A DNA stretch of 64,000 nucleotides from Burkholderia anthina (GTDB lineage: Bacteria; Pseudomonadota; Gammaproteobacteria; Burkholderiales; Burkholderiaceae), in NCBI RefSeq assembly GCF_001547525.1, contig NZ_CM003768.1:3224001-3288000 (forward strand), given 5' to 3'. Below are positions 49,930 to 58,554 of this stretch, piece after piece; positions within the stretch are counted from its first letter, which is position 1; the number at the start of each line of letters is the position of its first letter. Under the pieces are notes generated by a model that saw only the letters and a list, made by a program, of their open reading frames with translations, ran no database searches and was not told where the DNA came from. The position numbers and the translations under genes are program-made.

Positions 49930-50820
49930 ATGACGACCTATGCGCATGCGACGACCGCGTCGCTCGACATTGCCTATCTCGAATGGAACCCGCGCGGCGA
50001 ACGCGTGGCCGTGCTGCTGCATGGCTGGCCGGACAGCCCGGTCGGCTGGGAGCCGGTGGCATCGGCGCTCGCCGCGCGCGGCTATCGCGTGCTGGCGCCC
50101 GCATTGCGCGGCTTCGCGCCGACGCGCTTTCTCGACGCGTCCGTGCCGCGCAGCGGCCAGCTCGCGGCGCTCGGGCGCGACCTGCTCGAATTCGTCGATG
50201 CGCTCGGTATCGAGCGGCCTGTGCTGGTCGGGCACGACTGGGGCGCCCGCGCGGCCGCGAACGCGTGCGGGCTGCAAGACGGTGTTGCATCCCGGCTCGT
50301 GATGCTGTCGGTCGGGTACGGCACCAACGATCCCGCTCAGTCGCTGTCGCTACAGCAGGCGCGCAACTACTGGTATCACTGGTTCATGGCGACGCCGCGC
50401 GGCGAGCAGGCGCTGCGCGACGATCGGCGCGCGTTCGCGCGCCTGATGTGGGATACGTGGTCGCCGCCGGGCTGGTATCGCGACAGCGATTTCGACGCAG
50501 CGGCCGTCGCGTTCGACGGGCCCGACTGGGTCGACGTCGTGCTGCATTCGTATCGGCAGCGCTGGGGCTTCGCGCCGGGCACGCCGGCCTATGCCGACGA
50601 CGACGCGCGGCTGAACCCGGCGCCCGTGCTGGCGGTCCCGACGCTCGTGTTGCACGGCGGCGCGGACGCCTGCAATCATCCGGACAGCTCGGCCGGGCGC
50701 GAGCGGTTCTTCGCCGGGCGCTACGCGCGGCAGTTGCTGGACGGCGTGGGGCACTTTCCGCAGCGGGAGGCGCCGGCGGCGGTCGCGGACGCGATTCTCG
50801 GGTTCTGCGAGCCGGGTTGA
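49930..50820 (+). CDS. Alpha/beta hydrolase, epoxide hydrolase/haloalkane dehalogenase-like
   Basis: 296-residue hydrolase. The oxyanion-hole motif HGWP is at residues 31-34. The nucleophile elbow GHDWGA has Asp (D103) rather than Ser, as in epoxide hydrolases and haloalkane dehalogenases. The general base is the His of GVGHFPQREAP, and an acid is available in GGADACNHPD. The Tyr-rich cap (QARNYWYHWFMA) would suit epoxide opening. Physiological substrate unknown. It is divergently paired with a LysR regulator. Confidence 0.88.
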   Translation: MTTYAHATTASLDIAYLEWNPRGERVAVLLHGWPDSPVGWEPVASALAARGYRVLAPALRGFAPTRFLDASVPRSGQLAALGRDLLEFVDALGIERPVLVGHDWGARAAANACGLQDGVASRLVMLSVGYGTNDPAQSLSLQQARNYWYHWFMATPRGEQALRDDRRAFARLMWDTWSPPGWYRDSDFDAAAVAFDGPDWVDVVLHSYRQRWGFAPGTPAYADDDARLNPAPVLAVPTLVLHGGADACNHPDSSAGRERFFAGRYARQLLDGVGHFPQREAPAAVADAILGFCEPG

Positions 50821-50845
50821 CGCGCGCCGGCCGGCCCGGCGCGCG
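50821..50845. repeat. GC hairpin between the convergent hydrolase and SDR genes
   Basis: CGCGCGCCGG and CCGGCGCGCG form a perfect 10-bp stem around CCGGC. No T-tract is present. It probably limits read-through or protects mRNA ends. Confidence 0.55.
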
Positions 50846-50850
50846 AAGGA

Positions 50851-51750
50851 TCAGCCGCCGACGCGCGGCGCGAGCAGGTCGGCGAGCCCGATGTTCCTGA
50901 ACATTTCGCGGCGAATGCGATCGCCGACGCGGAACACTTCCTCGGCGCCGTCCTGCGACGGATCGACGAACACGCGGTAGGGGCGCTTGCCGGCCGGCGC
51001 CGCGACGAGCTCGGCAATCGCCGTGGCGACGGCGCCGGCGTCGGCGTCCGCCGGCTCGAGCGCGGCGAGGCCCGCCAATGCCTGGTCGGCGACGCCCGCG
51101 TACGGCCCGCTGTCGTAGGCGGCCTGCACGGCGGTATCGGCCGGCTTGCCGGCGTGGAGGAAGTGATTCGTGCCGCGGGTGAACGCGCCCGGCACGACGA
51201 TCGACGTTTCGATGCCCCAGCGGGCGAGTTCGGCCGCGTAGGACACCGCGAGCGAGTCCATCGCGGCTTTCGCGGCGAAGTAGGGCGCGAGGAACGGTGG
51301 GGTGCCGCCGCGCGCCGACGAGGACGACATCCACACGAGCAGGCCGCGGCCTTGACGGCGGAGGTGCGGCAGCGCCGCGCGGTTCACGCGCTGGGTCGAC
51401 ACGACGTTGACGTCGTAGAGCTGCGCGAGCTGTTCGGGCGTGAAGGCTTCGGCCGGCCCGAACACCATGTGGCCGGCGTTGTGGACGACGACGTCCAGAT
51501 GGCCGTTGTCGGCGATCACGCGCTCGATTGCGGCATCGACCGATGCGTCGTCGCCGACGTCGAGTTCGATGGTGCGCAGATCGACGCCGTGTTCTTGCGC
51601 ATAGGCGGCGACGGCGGCGGCGCGCGGCGCGTTGCGCCCGGCGAGCTCGCGCATCGACGCGTAGACCGTGTGACCGGCGCGGGCGAGCGCCTGGGCCGTC
51701 AGCAAGCCGAAGCCGCTGGACGCGCCGGTGACGAGGACGACTTCCTTCAT
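50851..51750 (-). CDS. Short-chain dehydrogenase/reductase
   Basis: 299-residue SDR. Motifs: VLVTGASSGFGLLTAQAL (TGxxxGxG), HNAG, SSSSARGG with the catalytic Ser, and YFAAK (YxxxK). The C-terminal third is longer than in 250-residue SDRs and resembles 17-beta-hydroxysteroid/retinol-dehydrogenase-type members. AGGAG lies about eight bases before the ATG at 51750. It follows the next SDR (51794-52531) on the same strand by 43 bases, so both are probably one transcript. Confidence 0.9.
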   Translation of the reverse strand: MKEVVLVTGASSGFGLLTAQALARAGHTVYASMRELAGRNAPRAAAVAAYAQEHGVDLRTIELDVGDDASVDAAIERVIADNGHLDVVVHNAGHMVFGPAEAFTPEQLAQLYDVNVVSTQRVNRAALPHLRRQGRGLLVWMSSSSARGGTPPFLAPYFAAKAAMDSLAVSYAAELARWGIETSIVVPGAFTRGTNHFLHAGKPADTAVQAAYDSGPYAGVADQALAGLAALEPADADAGAVATAIAELVAAPAGKRPYRVFVDPSQDGAEEVFRVGDRIRREMFRNIGLADLLAPRVGG

Positions 51751-51793
51751 GAGCGATCTCCTGGCGAAAAGACGAATGGCCGCGAGCGGTCGG

Positions 51794-52531
51794 TCAGCAC
51801 ATGCCGCCGTTGGCGCGCAGGATCTGGCCGTTGATCCACGCGCCGTCCGGGCCGGCGAGGAATGCAACGACGCGCGCGATGTCGTCGGGCTGGCCGAGCC
51901 GCTCGAGCGGGTTCAGCTTCGCGAGCCGATCGACGAGTTCGGGACTCTTGCCCTGCAGAAACAACTCGGTCGCGACGGGCCCCGGCGCGACGGCGTTCAC
52001 GCGGACGCCGCGCCCGCGCATTTCCTGCGCCAGCACCTGCGTGAGGCTTTCGACCGCCGCCTTGCTGGCGACGTACACGCCGTAAGTCGGCATGCGCATG
52101 CCGATCACGCTGGTCGACAGGTTGATGATGCGTCCACCGTCGCGCACCCGCCTGGCCGCTTCGCGGCAGACGTTGAACGTGCCTTTCACGTTGATCGCGA
52201 ACGTTTCGTCGAACAGCGCATCGTCGCAGTCGGCGATGGCCGCCAGCTTCATCACGCCCGCGGAATTGACCACCACGTCCAGGCCGCCGAATGCGTCGTG
52301 GGCGGCGTCGAACAGCGCAGCCACGGCCGCCGGGTCGGCGACGTTCGCCTGCACCGCGACGGCATGGCCGCCGTCGGCGACGATCGCGTCGACCACTTCG
52401 CGGGCCGGGCCGGCGCTGCCGGCATAGTTGACGACGACCCGGAAGCCGTCCCGGGCGAGCTGGCGGGCGATTTCCGCGCCGATGCCGCGCGACGAACCCG
52501 TGACGAGGGCGACCTGTTCCGATGTGCTCAT
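51794..52531 (-). CDS. Short-chain dehydrogenase/reductase (3-oxoacyl-ACP reductase-like)
   Basis: 245-residue classical SDR. Motifs: VALVTGSSRGIGAEIARQL, VVNSAG, NLSTSVIGM, YVASK and NAVAPGPVATELF, with the closing WINGQILRANGGM. Residues fit an NADPH-dependent FabG-like reductase, but there is no fatty-acid context. AGGAG precedes the ATG. It diverges from a LysR gene, which probably controls it and the second SDR downstream. Confidence 0.9.
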   Translation of the reverse strand: MSTSEQVALVTGSSRGIGAEIARQLARDGFRVVVNYAGSAGPAREVVDAIVADGGHAVAVQANVADPAAVAALFDAAHDAFGGLDVVVNSAGVMKLAAIADCDDALFDETFAINVKGTFNVCREAARRVRDGGRIINLSTSVIGMRMPTYGVYVASKAAVESLTQVLAQEMRGRGVRVNAVAPGPVATELFLQGKSPELVDRLAKLNPLERLGQPDDIARVVAFLAGPDGAWINGQILRANGGMC

Positions 52532-52651
52532 GTCCTGCTCCTGGTGAATGGATGAATGCCGTTCGATCCGGCGACAGGACTACTGTAGGCTTCCTCGATC
52601 AATAAAAATAATGAATAATGATAAGTCGATGAATGACTGAAAGTATGTCTC

Positions 52652-53554
52652 ATGGGATTCGACAGCAGGTTGCTCAGTGGTATCGGCGTGCTCTCGGCGG
52701 TGATCGAGGCCGGCACCTTCGCGCGGGCGGGCGAGGCGATGGGGCTGACGCAACCGGCGGTGAGCCGCGCGGTCGCGCGGCTGGAAGAGCGGGTCGGCAT
52801 CCGGATCTTCAACCGGACGGCGCGCGCGATCACGCTGACCGACGAAGGCCGGCGCTTTTACGAGGCGGTCGCGCCGCTGCTGGCCGGTATCGAGGAGGCG
52901 GCGCTCGACGCCGGCCAGTCGAAGGCGCGCGTGAGGGGGCGGCTGCGGGTCAACGTGGACGGCACGTTCGGCCACTACGTGCTGGCGCCGCGGATGGCGG
53001 AATTTCTCGACCGCTTTCCCGATCTGTCGGTCGAGATCAGCGTGCGGGACCGGATGGGCGACCTCGTCGCCGACGGCTTCGACGTGGCCGTGCGCTTCGG
53101 CATCCCGGAGCCGTCGTCGTATCGAGCGCGACTGCTGCTCGAGACGCGCGTGCTGACCTGCGCGTCGGCGGCCTACGTCGCGCGTCACGGCGAGCCGCGG
53201 CACCCTCGGGATCTCGCGGACGGTCACCGGTGCGTGCTAATCCGCGATCCGGTGACGCGGCGACCGTACGAATGGGAATTTCATCGCGGCAAGGAAGTCG
53301 TGCCGGTCGACGCCGCCGGCAGGCTGATGGTCAACGATACGGGCGGGCTGCTCGGCGCGTGCCTGGGCGGCGTCGGGATTGCGCAACTGCTCGAACTCTA
53401 TGCGCGGGACATCCTCGCCGACGGGCGGTTGGTCCTGCTATTGCCGGAATGGACCGACGAGACCTTCCCGCTTTACGCGTATCACCACGCGTCGAACCTC
53501 GTTGCCGCGAAGGTGCGGGTGTTTCTCGACTTCGTTCGGGAGTTGACGGGCTGA
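52652..53554 (+). CDS. LysR-family transcriptional regulator
   Basis: 300-residue LTTR. HTH at residues 5-60 (LLSGIGVLSAVIEAGTFARAGEAMGLTQPAVSRAVARLEERVGIRIFNRTARAITLT), then an effector-binding domain with DVAVRFGIPEPSSY. The 120-base divergent spacer to the SDR pair is strikingly AT-rich (52595-52640, repeated ATAATGA) and probably holds the T-N11-A LysR site and both promoters. Confidence 0.92.
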   Translation: MGFDSRLLSGIGVLSAVIEAGTFARAGEAMGLTQPAVSRAVARLEERVGIRIFNRTARAITLTDEGRRFYEAVAPLLAGIEEAALDAGQSKARVRGRLRVNVDGTFGHYVLAPRMAEFLDRFPDLSVEISVRDRMGDLVADGFDVAVRFGIPEPSSYRARLLLETRVLTCASAAYVARHGEPRHPRDLADGHRCVLIRDPVTRRPYEWEFHRGKEVVPVDAAGRLMVNDTGGLLGACLGGVGIAQLLELYARDILADGRLVLLLPEWTDETFPLYAYHHASNLVAAKVRVFLDFVRELTG

Positions 53555-53611
53555 GGACGGCAGGCCGCCGTCGGTCACTCGATGCGGTGAGGAACGCGCG
53601 GCCAAAACAAA

Positions 53612-53643
53612 AAACCCGCGAAGCGGCGAGCTTGCGCGGGTTT
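53612..53643 (-). terminator. Terminator of tRNA-Leu
   Basis: AACCCGCGAAGC and GCTTGCGCGGGTT pair with one bulged base around a five-base loop; on the minus strand the stem runs into UUUUUUG. Confidence 0.85.
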
Positions 53644-53675
53644 CGACAGTGGCAGCGCGGGATGCTGCGAAAGAC

Positions 53676-53760
53676 TGGTGCCCAGGGCCGGAATCGAACC
53701 GGCACGCCTTGCGGCGGGGGATTTTGAGTCCCCTGCGTCTACCAATTTCACCACCTGGGC
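53676..53760 (-). tRNA. tRNA-Leu, anticodon CAA
   Basis: 85-base tRNA reading GCCCAGGTGG at the 5' end. The acceptor stem is GCCCAGG/CCCTGGG, the T-loop is GGTTCGATTCC, and there is a long variable arm typical of class II tRNA. The anticodon loop CTCAAAA gives CAA, decoding UUG. The 3' CCA is encoded. It is followed by its own terminator. Confidence 0.96.
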
Positions 53761-53815
53761 TTGATCCTGGCCGCGCATGGTCGTACGCGGCGAAACGCGA
53801 ATTATGGCGGAAAAC

Positions 53816-53844
53816 CGGATGCCGGGCAAGCTGCCCGGCATCCG
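53816..53844 (-). terminator. Terminator of the branched-chain amino acid binding-protein gene
   Basis: A perfect 13-bp stem (53816-53828 with 53832-53844) with a three-base loop. On the minus strand GGUUUU follows. It lies eight bases past the stop codon. Confidence 0.8.
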
Positions 53845-53852
53845 CACGCAAG

Positions 53853-55028
53853 TCACTGGCTCAGGTAGACGAAGCGGCCCTGCTTCACGACGCCCATCAC
53901 GCTCGCGCGCTGATCGAGCCCGACGTGATCCTTGTCGCTCGTATTGACGACGCCGTTCGGCACGACGAGTTCGTGCGCGCGTTCGAGCTCGCGGCGCAGC
54001 GCCGTGCGGAACGCGGGCGTGCCGGGCTGCGCGGCTTTCAACGCACGGCCGACCGCATCGGCCAGGCGCGGGTACACGCCCGCCGCGTCGCCCGCGAACT
54101 GCGTGACCGTGCCGGCGCCGTACTTCGCCTCGTACGCGTCGACGAACGCGAGCGCGGCCTGGCGGGCCGGATGGTCGGCCGGCAGCGTGCGCGCGACGAC
54201 GACCGGCTGGGTCGGGAACAGCGTCCCGTCGACGTCCTTGCCGCCCAGCTTGATGAATTCCGGCGTCGCGATCCCGTGGGTCTGGTAGACGGGGCCCTTG
54301 TAGCCGCGCTCGATCAGCGTGCGCTGCGGCAGCACGGCCGGCGTGCCCGAGCCCGCGATCAGGATCGCATCGGGCTTCGCCGCGATGAGCTTCAGTGCCT
54401 GGCCCGTGACGCTCGCGTCGGTGCGGTTGAAGCGCTCGGTCGCGACCACCCGAATCTTGCGCAGCTCCGCGAAGCGCGTGAATTCGTTGAGCCAGCTGTC
54501 GCCGTAGCTGTCGGCGAAGCCGATGAAGCCGACCGTCTTCACGCCGTGGTTGGCCATGTAGCGCGTCATCACGTCGGCCATCGCACGGTCGCCCTGCGCC
54601 ATCTTGAACGCCCAGGTCCGCGCGCCTTCCTGCGGCTCGACGATCGCGCCGGAGCCGACCAGCGTGATCATCGGCGTCTGCGCGGCGGCCACCGCGTCGA
54701 GCGCCGCGAGCGCGGCCGGCGTGATGTTCGGCCCGACCACGACGTCGACGTGATCCTCGTCGACCAGCTTGCGGATGTTGCGCACCGCGTTGCCCGGGTC
54801 GGACGCGTCGTCGAGCACCGTGACCTGCACGGGCTGCCCGGCGATCGTCTTCGGCCACATCAGGATCGCGTTCTTGCTCGTGATGCCGATCGCGGCGGCC
54901 GGGCCGGTGGACGACAGGTCGACGCCGACCTTCAGGTCGGCATGCGCGGCCGCGCAGGCCAGCACGAGGGCGGCGCCGGCGGCGCGGCGCAACGAGGCGG
55001 GAAGCCGTGGCAGGGCGGGAAGCGTCAT
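53853..55028 (-). CDS. Periplasmic branched-chain amino acid-type binding protein
   Basis: 391-residue type-1 periplasmic binding protein of the HAAT family. The signal peptide ends near AAAHA (residues 28-33). The mature protein starts DLKVGVDLSSTGPAAAIGI, with DDASDPGNAVRNIRKLVDEDHVDVVVGPNI and GFADSYGDSW following. The ATG at 55028 follows GGAG by eight bases; an earlier in-frame start at 55052 is less likely. No permease or ATPase gene is adjacent, so it is an orphan. The ligand may be an amino acid, amide or aromatic acid. Confidence 0.9.
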   Translation of the reverse strand: MTLPALPRLPASLRRAAGAALVLACAAAHADLKVGVDLSSTGPAAAIGITSKNAILMWPKTIAGQPVQVTVLDDASDPGNAVRNIRKLVDEDHVDVVVGPNITPAALAALDAVAAAQTPMITLVGSGAIVEPQEGARTWAFKMAQGDRAMADVMTRYMANHGVKTVGFIGFADSYGDSWLNEFTRFAELRKIRVVATERFNRTDASVTGQALKLIAAKPDAILIAGSGTPAVLPQRTLIERGYKGPVYQTHGIATPEFIKLGGKDVDGTLFPTQPVVVARTLPADHPARQAALAFVDAYEAKYGAGTVTQFAGDAAGVYPRLADAVGRALKAAQPGTPAFRTALRRELERAHELVVPNGVVNTSDKDHVGLDQRASVMGVVKQGRFVYLSQ

Positions 55029-55054
55029 GCGGGAATCTCCGTCGGGCAGCAAAA

Positions 55055-55075
55055 AGGGGCGCGATATGCGCCCCT
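55055..55075 (-). terminator. Terminator of cysB
   Basis: AGGGGCGC and GCGCCCCT around GATAT, followed on the minus strand by five U residues. Confidence 0.85.
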
Positions 55076-55150
55076 GTGTTTATACACGCGGGCTCGAGAA
55101 AACGGCGGGACGCCCCGGGTTCTGCCGAGCCCCTCGGGGCCTGGGCGCGC

Positions 55151-56092
55151 TTACAGCTCGTACGATTCGGATTCGCCCTTGAGCGCCTGTTCGATCAGCT
55201 TGCGGTTCAGCGTCGGCGACAGCAGCTCGACCAGCGTATACACATAGCTGCGCAGGTAGGCGCCCTGCTTGAGCGCGACGCGCGTCACGTTGCTGCCGAA
55301 CAGGTGGCCGACCGGAATCAGCCGCAGGCCGCGGTCGCGCTCGGGATTGAACGCGATGTCGGCCATGATGCCGACGCCGAGTCCGAGCTCGACATAGGTC
55401 TTGATCACGTCAGCGTCGATCGCCTCGAGCACGATGTCCGGCGACAGCCCGCGCAGCGCGAATGCATGGTTGATCTTCTTGCGGCCCGCGAACGCGTCGT
55501 CGTACGTGATCAGCGGGTACTGGGCGAGATCGTCCAGCGTGACCGGCTTGCGTTCGAGCAGCGGGTGGTCGGCCGGCACGACGGCCGCGTGATGCCACTG
55601 GAAGCAGGGTAGCGACACGAGCTCCTTGTAGTCGGAGATCGCCTCCGTCGCGATCGCGAGATCGGCCTGGTCGTGAATCACCATCTCGGCCACCTGCGTC
55701 GGGCTGCCCTGCAGGATCGACAGGTGAACCTTCGGGAAGCGCTTCTTGAATTCGGCGATCGCGGCCGGCAGCGAGTAGCGGGCCTGCGTGTGGGTCGCCG
55801 CGATGGTCAGGTTGCCCTGATCCTGCGCCGCATAATCCTTCCCGACCCTTTTCAGGCTTTCCACTTCCTGCAGGATCCGCTCGACCGACGCAAGGATGAT
55901 CCGCCCCGGCTCGGTGAGCGAGCGCACGCGCTTGCCGTGCCGCGTGAAGATCTCGACGCCCAGCTCGTCCTCGAGCTCGATGATCGCCTTCGATACCCCC
56001 GGCTGCGACGTGTAGAGCGCCTTGGCGGCCTCGGTGAGGTTGAAATTCTGCCGGACGGCCTCGCGCACGAAGCGAAATTGGTGCAGGTTCAT
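55151..56092 (-). CDS. cysB: CysB-family LysR regulator of sulfur assimilation
   Basis: 313-residue LTTR of the CysB/Cbl group. The opening MNLHQFRFVREAVRQNFNLTEAAKALYTSQPGVSKAIIELEDELGVEIFTRHGKR is diagnostic. The effector domain contains the anion-binding THTQARYSLP and SPTQVAEMVI, which bind sulfate or N-acetylserine in relatives. It diverges from cysI across 214 AT-rich bases, so it very likely activates the sulfate assimilation operon and represses itself. Paralogues such as SsuR exist in Burkholderia; position favours CysB. Confidence 0.93.
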   Translation of the reverse strand: MNLHQFRFVREAVRQNFNLTEAAKALYTSQPGVSKAIIELEDELGVEIFTRHGKRVRSLTEPGRIILASVERILQEVESLKRVGKDYAAQDQGNLTIAATHTQARYSLPAAIAEFKKRFPKVHLSILQGSPTQVAEMVIHDQADLAIATEAISDYKELVSLPCFQWHHAAVVPADHPLLERKPVTLDDLAQYPLITYDDAFAGRKKINHAFALRGLSPDIVLEAIDADVIKTYVELGLGVGIMADIAFNPERDRGLRLIPVGHLFGSNVTRVALKQGAYLRSYVYTLVELLSPTLNRKLIEQALKGESESYEL

Positions 56093-56306
56093 TTATAACC
56101 CTTCCGCATATCAACAGAATTTTTTAGTCGTTTGAAATATAAGGCGAGTTTATTACGATTCACCGGAGTTTTTCAAATATGGATATCTGTTTTCGTCATT
56201 AGCAATCCAGCCGGCAGCGGTTGACGGCGGTGACGATGGAACGGAGATTCGGGCGCGACGTGGCTAGGACGTCGCGCGGTCACCACGAAAACCCTGGGGT
56301 CCCCGA
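56093..56306. promoter_or_regulatory. Divergent cysB-cysI control region
   Basis: The first 110 bases are strongly AT-rich, with TTGAAATATAAGG and TTTTTCAAATATGGATATC stretches. CysB-type activators bind such DNA upstream of cys promoters. A precise site cannot be fixed by eye. Confidence 0.5.
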
Positions 56307-57986
56307 ATGTATCAGTACGACCAATACGACCAGACGATCGTCGACGAACGCGTCGCGCAGTACCGCGATCAGGTGCGCCGCCGGCTGTCGGGCGAGTTGA
56401 GCGAAGACGAGTTCCGTCCGCTGCGTCTGCAGAACGGCCTGTACATGCAGCGCCACGCGTACATGCACCGCATCGCGATTCCGTACGGCAACCTGCGCAG
56501 CGACCAGCTGCGGATGCTCGCGCGCATCGCCCGCGAGCACGACCGCGGCTACGGCCACTTCTCGACGCGCTCGAACATTCAGTTCAACTGGATCCAGCTC
56601 GAGGACACGCCCGAGATCCTCGCGAAGCTCGCGTCGGTGCAGATGCATGGCATCCAGACGTCGGGCAACTGCATCCGCAACATCACGGCCGACCAGTTCG
56701 CCGGCGTCGCGCAGGACGAAGAGATCGATCCGCGCCCGTGGGCCGAGATCCTGCGCCAGTGGTCGACGTTCCATCCCGAATTCGCGTGGCTGCCGCGCAA
56801 GTTCAAGATCGCGGTGTCGGGTTCGAAGCATGACCGCGCGGCCGTGCAGATCCACGACCTCGGCGTGTACCTGAAGAAGAACGCGCAGGGCGAGGTGGTC
56901 GCGAGCATTCTCGCGGGCGGCGGCCTCGGCCGTACGCCGATCGTCGGCGCGGTGATCAAGGAAGACCTGCCGTGGCAGCACCTGCTCACCTACTGCGAAG
57001 CCGTGCTGCGCGTGTACAACCGCTACGGCCGCCGCGACAACCTGTACAAGGCGCGGATCAAGATCCTCGTGAAGGCGCTGTCGCCGGCGAAGTTCGCGCA
57101 GCAGGTCGAGGAGGAGTGGCAGCACCTGAAGGACGGCCCGTCGACGCTCACGCAGGCCGAACTCGACCGCGTGTCGCAGTACTTCCAGCCGCCCGTCTAC
57201 GAGAAGCTGGCCGACACCGACGCGTCGTTCGAACAGCACCTGCTCGAGAACAAGGCGTTCGCGCGCTGGGTCGAGCGTAACGTCGCGCCGCACAAGGTGC
57301 CGGGCTATGCGGCCGTCACGCTGTCGCTGAAGGATCACCGCGTGGCGCCGGGCGACGCGACCGACGCGCAGATGGATCTGGTCGCCGACTGGGCCGACGC
57401 GTACTCGTTCGGCGAGCTGCGCGTGTCGCACGAGCAGAACCTGATTCTCGCGAACGTGAAGAAGCGCGACCTGTTCGCGCTGTGGGAAAAGGCGAAGGCG
57501 GCCGGTTTCGCGACGCCGAACATCGGCCTGCTGACCGACATCATCGCGTGCCCGGGCGGCGACTTCTGCTCGCTCGCGAACGCGAAGTCGATCCCGATCG
57601 CGCTGGCGATCCAGCAGCGTTTCGACGATCTCGACTACGTGTACGACCTCGGCGACCTGTCGCTGAACATTTCCGGTTGCATGAACTCGTGCGGTCACCA
57701 CCACGTCGGCAACATCGGCATCCTCGGCGTCGACAAGGACGGCGCCGAGTGGTACCAGGTGTCGCTCGGCGGCGAGCAGGGCACGGGCCGCAACGGCGCG
57801 CGCCTCGGCCGCGTGATCGGGCCGTCGTTCTCGGCGGAAGAAGTGCCCGACGTGATCGCGAAGCTGATCGATACGTTCGTCGAGGCACGCATCGACGGCG
57901 AGCGCTTCGTCGATACGTACGATCGCATCGGCATCGCGCCGTTCAAGGAGCGCGTGTATGCGGCGCGCCAGGCAGTGAACGCGTAA
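56307..57986 (+). CDS. cysI: Sulfite reductase hemoprotein
   Basis: 559-residue siroheme/4Fe-4S reductase converting sulfite to sulfide with six electrons. The cluster/siroheme cysteines are in CPGGDFCSLANAKS and NISGCMNSCGHHHVGNIG. Duplicated ferredoxin-like halves are evident (GHFSTRSNIQFNWIQLEDTPEIL and LRVSHEQNLILANV), plus TSGNCIRNI. No flavoprotein CysJ is encoded next to it, so the electron donor must be elsewhere (a ferredoxin or other reductase). First gene of the cys operon. Confidence 0.93.
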   Translation: MYQYDQYDQTIVDERVAQYRDQVRRRLSGELSEDEFRPLRLQNGLYMQRHAYMHRIAIPYGNLRSDQLRMLARIAREHDRGYGHFSTRSNIQFNWIQLEDTPEILAKLASVQMHGIQTSGNCIRNITADQFAGVAQDEEIDPRPWAEILRQWSTFHPEFAWLPRKFKIAVSGSKHDRAAVQIHDLGVYLKKNAQGEVVASILAGGGLGRTPIVGAVIKEDLPWQHLLTYCEAVLRVYNRYGRRDNLYKARIKILVKALSPAKFAQQVEEEWQHLKDGPSTLTQAELDRVSQYFQPPVYEKLADTDASFEQHLLENKAFARWVERNVAPHKVPGYAAVTLSLKDHRVAPGDATDAQMDLVADWADAYSFGELRVSHEQNLILANVKKRDLFALWEKAKAAGFATPNIGLLTDIIACPGGDFCSLANAKSIPIALAIQQRFDDLDYVYDLGDLSLNISGCMNSCGHHHVGNIGILGVDKDGAEWYQVSLGGEQGTGRNGARLGRVIGPSFSAEEVPDVIAKLIDTFVEARIDGERFVDTYDRIGIAPFKERVYAARQAVNA

Positions 57987-58011
57987 CCAACCGGCTAGAA
58001 GGAATTTGCAG

Positions 58012-58554
58012 ATGGCTTCGATTATCAAGAACCGCGCAGTGATCGCCGACGCATGGCAGGTCGTGCGCGCGGCGGAAGACGGTACGCTGCCCGCGGTCGA
58101 CGCATTGCCGGCCGGCAAGGTGCTGGTGCCGTTCGCGTTGTGGCAGGCCGAGCGCGCGGCGCTCGTCGCCGCGAAGACGAAGGACGAACTCGGCGTGTGG
58201 CTCGCGCCGGACAGCGAACCGGCCGATCTCGTGGCCGACTTCGGCGCGATCTCGCTGATCGCCGTCGACTTCCCGCGCTTCGCGGACGGCCGCGGCTACA
58301 GCATCGCGCGCCTGCTGCGCGAGCGGCATGGCTGGACCGGCGAGCTGCGCGCGATCGGCGACGTGCTGCGCGACCAGTTGCTGTACATGTCGCGTTGCGG
58401 CTTCGACGCATTCGCGGTGCGGGCCGACAAGGACATCCACGACGCGCTGAACGCGTTCACGGAATTCACGCAGCGTTACCAGGGCGCGTTCGACGAGCCG
58501 GCGCCGCTGTTCCGCCGCCGCGCGGCCGCGGCCGACACCAAGGTGAGCGCATGA
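58012..58554 (+). CDS. DUF934 family protein
   Basis: 180-residue protein of the DUF934 family, regularly found beside cysI in bacteria that lack cysJ. Motifs: VDFPRFADGRGYSIARLLRERHGWTGELRAIGDVLRDQLLYMSRCGFDAF. One conserved Cys lies in SRCGF. There is no signal peptide or membrane helix. A role in delivering electrons to, or assembling, sulfite reductase is inferred from context only. The ATG at 58012 is preceded by AAGGAA, and the stop overlaps cysH (ATGA). Confidence 0.88.
   Translation: MASIIKNRAVIADAWQVVRAAEDGTLPAVDALPAGKVLVPFALWQAERAALVAAKTKDELGVWLAPDSEPADLVADFGAISLIAVDFPRFADGRGYSIARLLRERHGWTGELRAIGDVLRDQLLYMSRCGFDAFAVRADKDIHDALNAFTEFTQRYQGAFDEPAPLFRRRAAAADTKVSA

Noticed and set aside
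52600..52640. ATAATGA-rich stretch as a separate repeat element
   Set aside because: Short AT-rich promoter DNA between divergent LysR and SDR genes explains it.
53676..53760. tRNA-Leu as an integration site for a genomic island
   Set aside because: No integrase gene, no duplicated tRNA 3' end and no composition shift on either side within the window.
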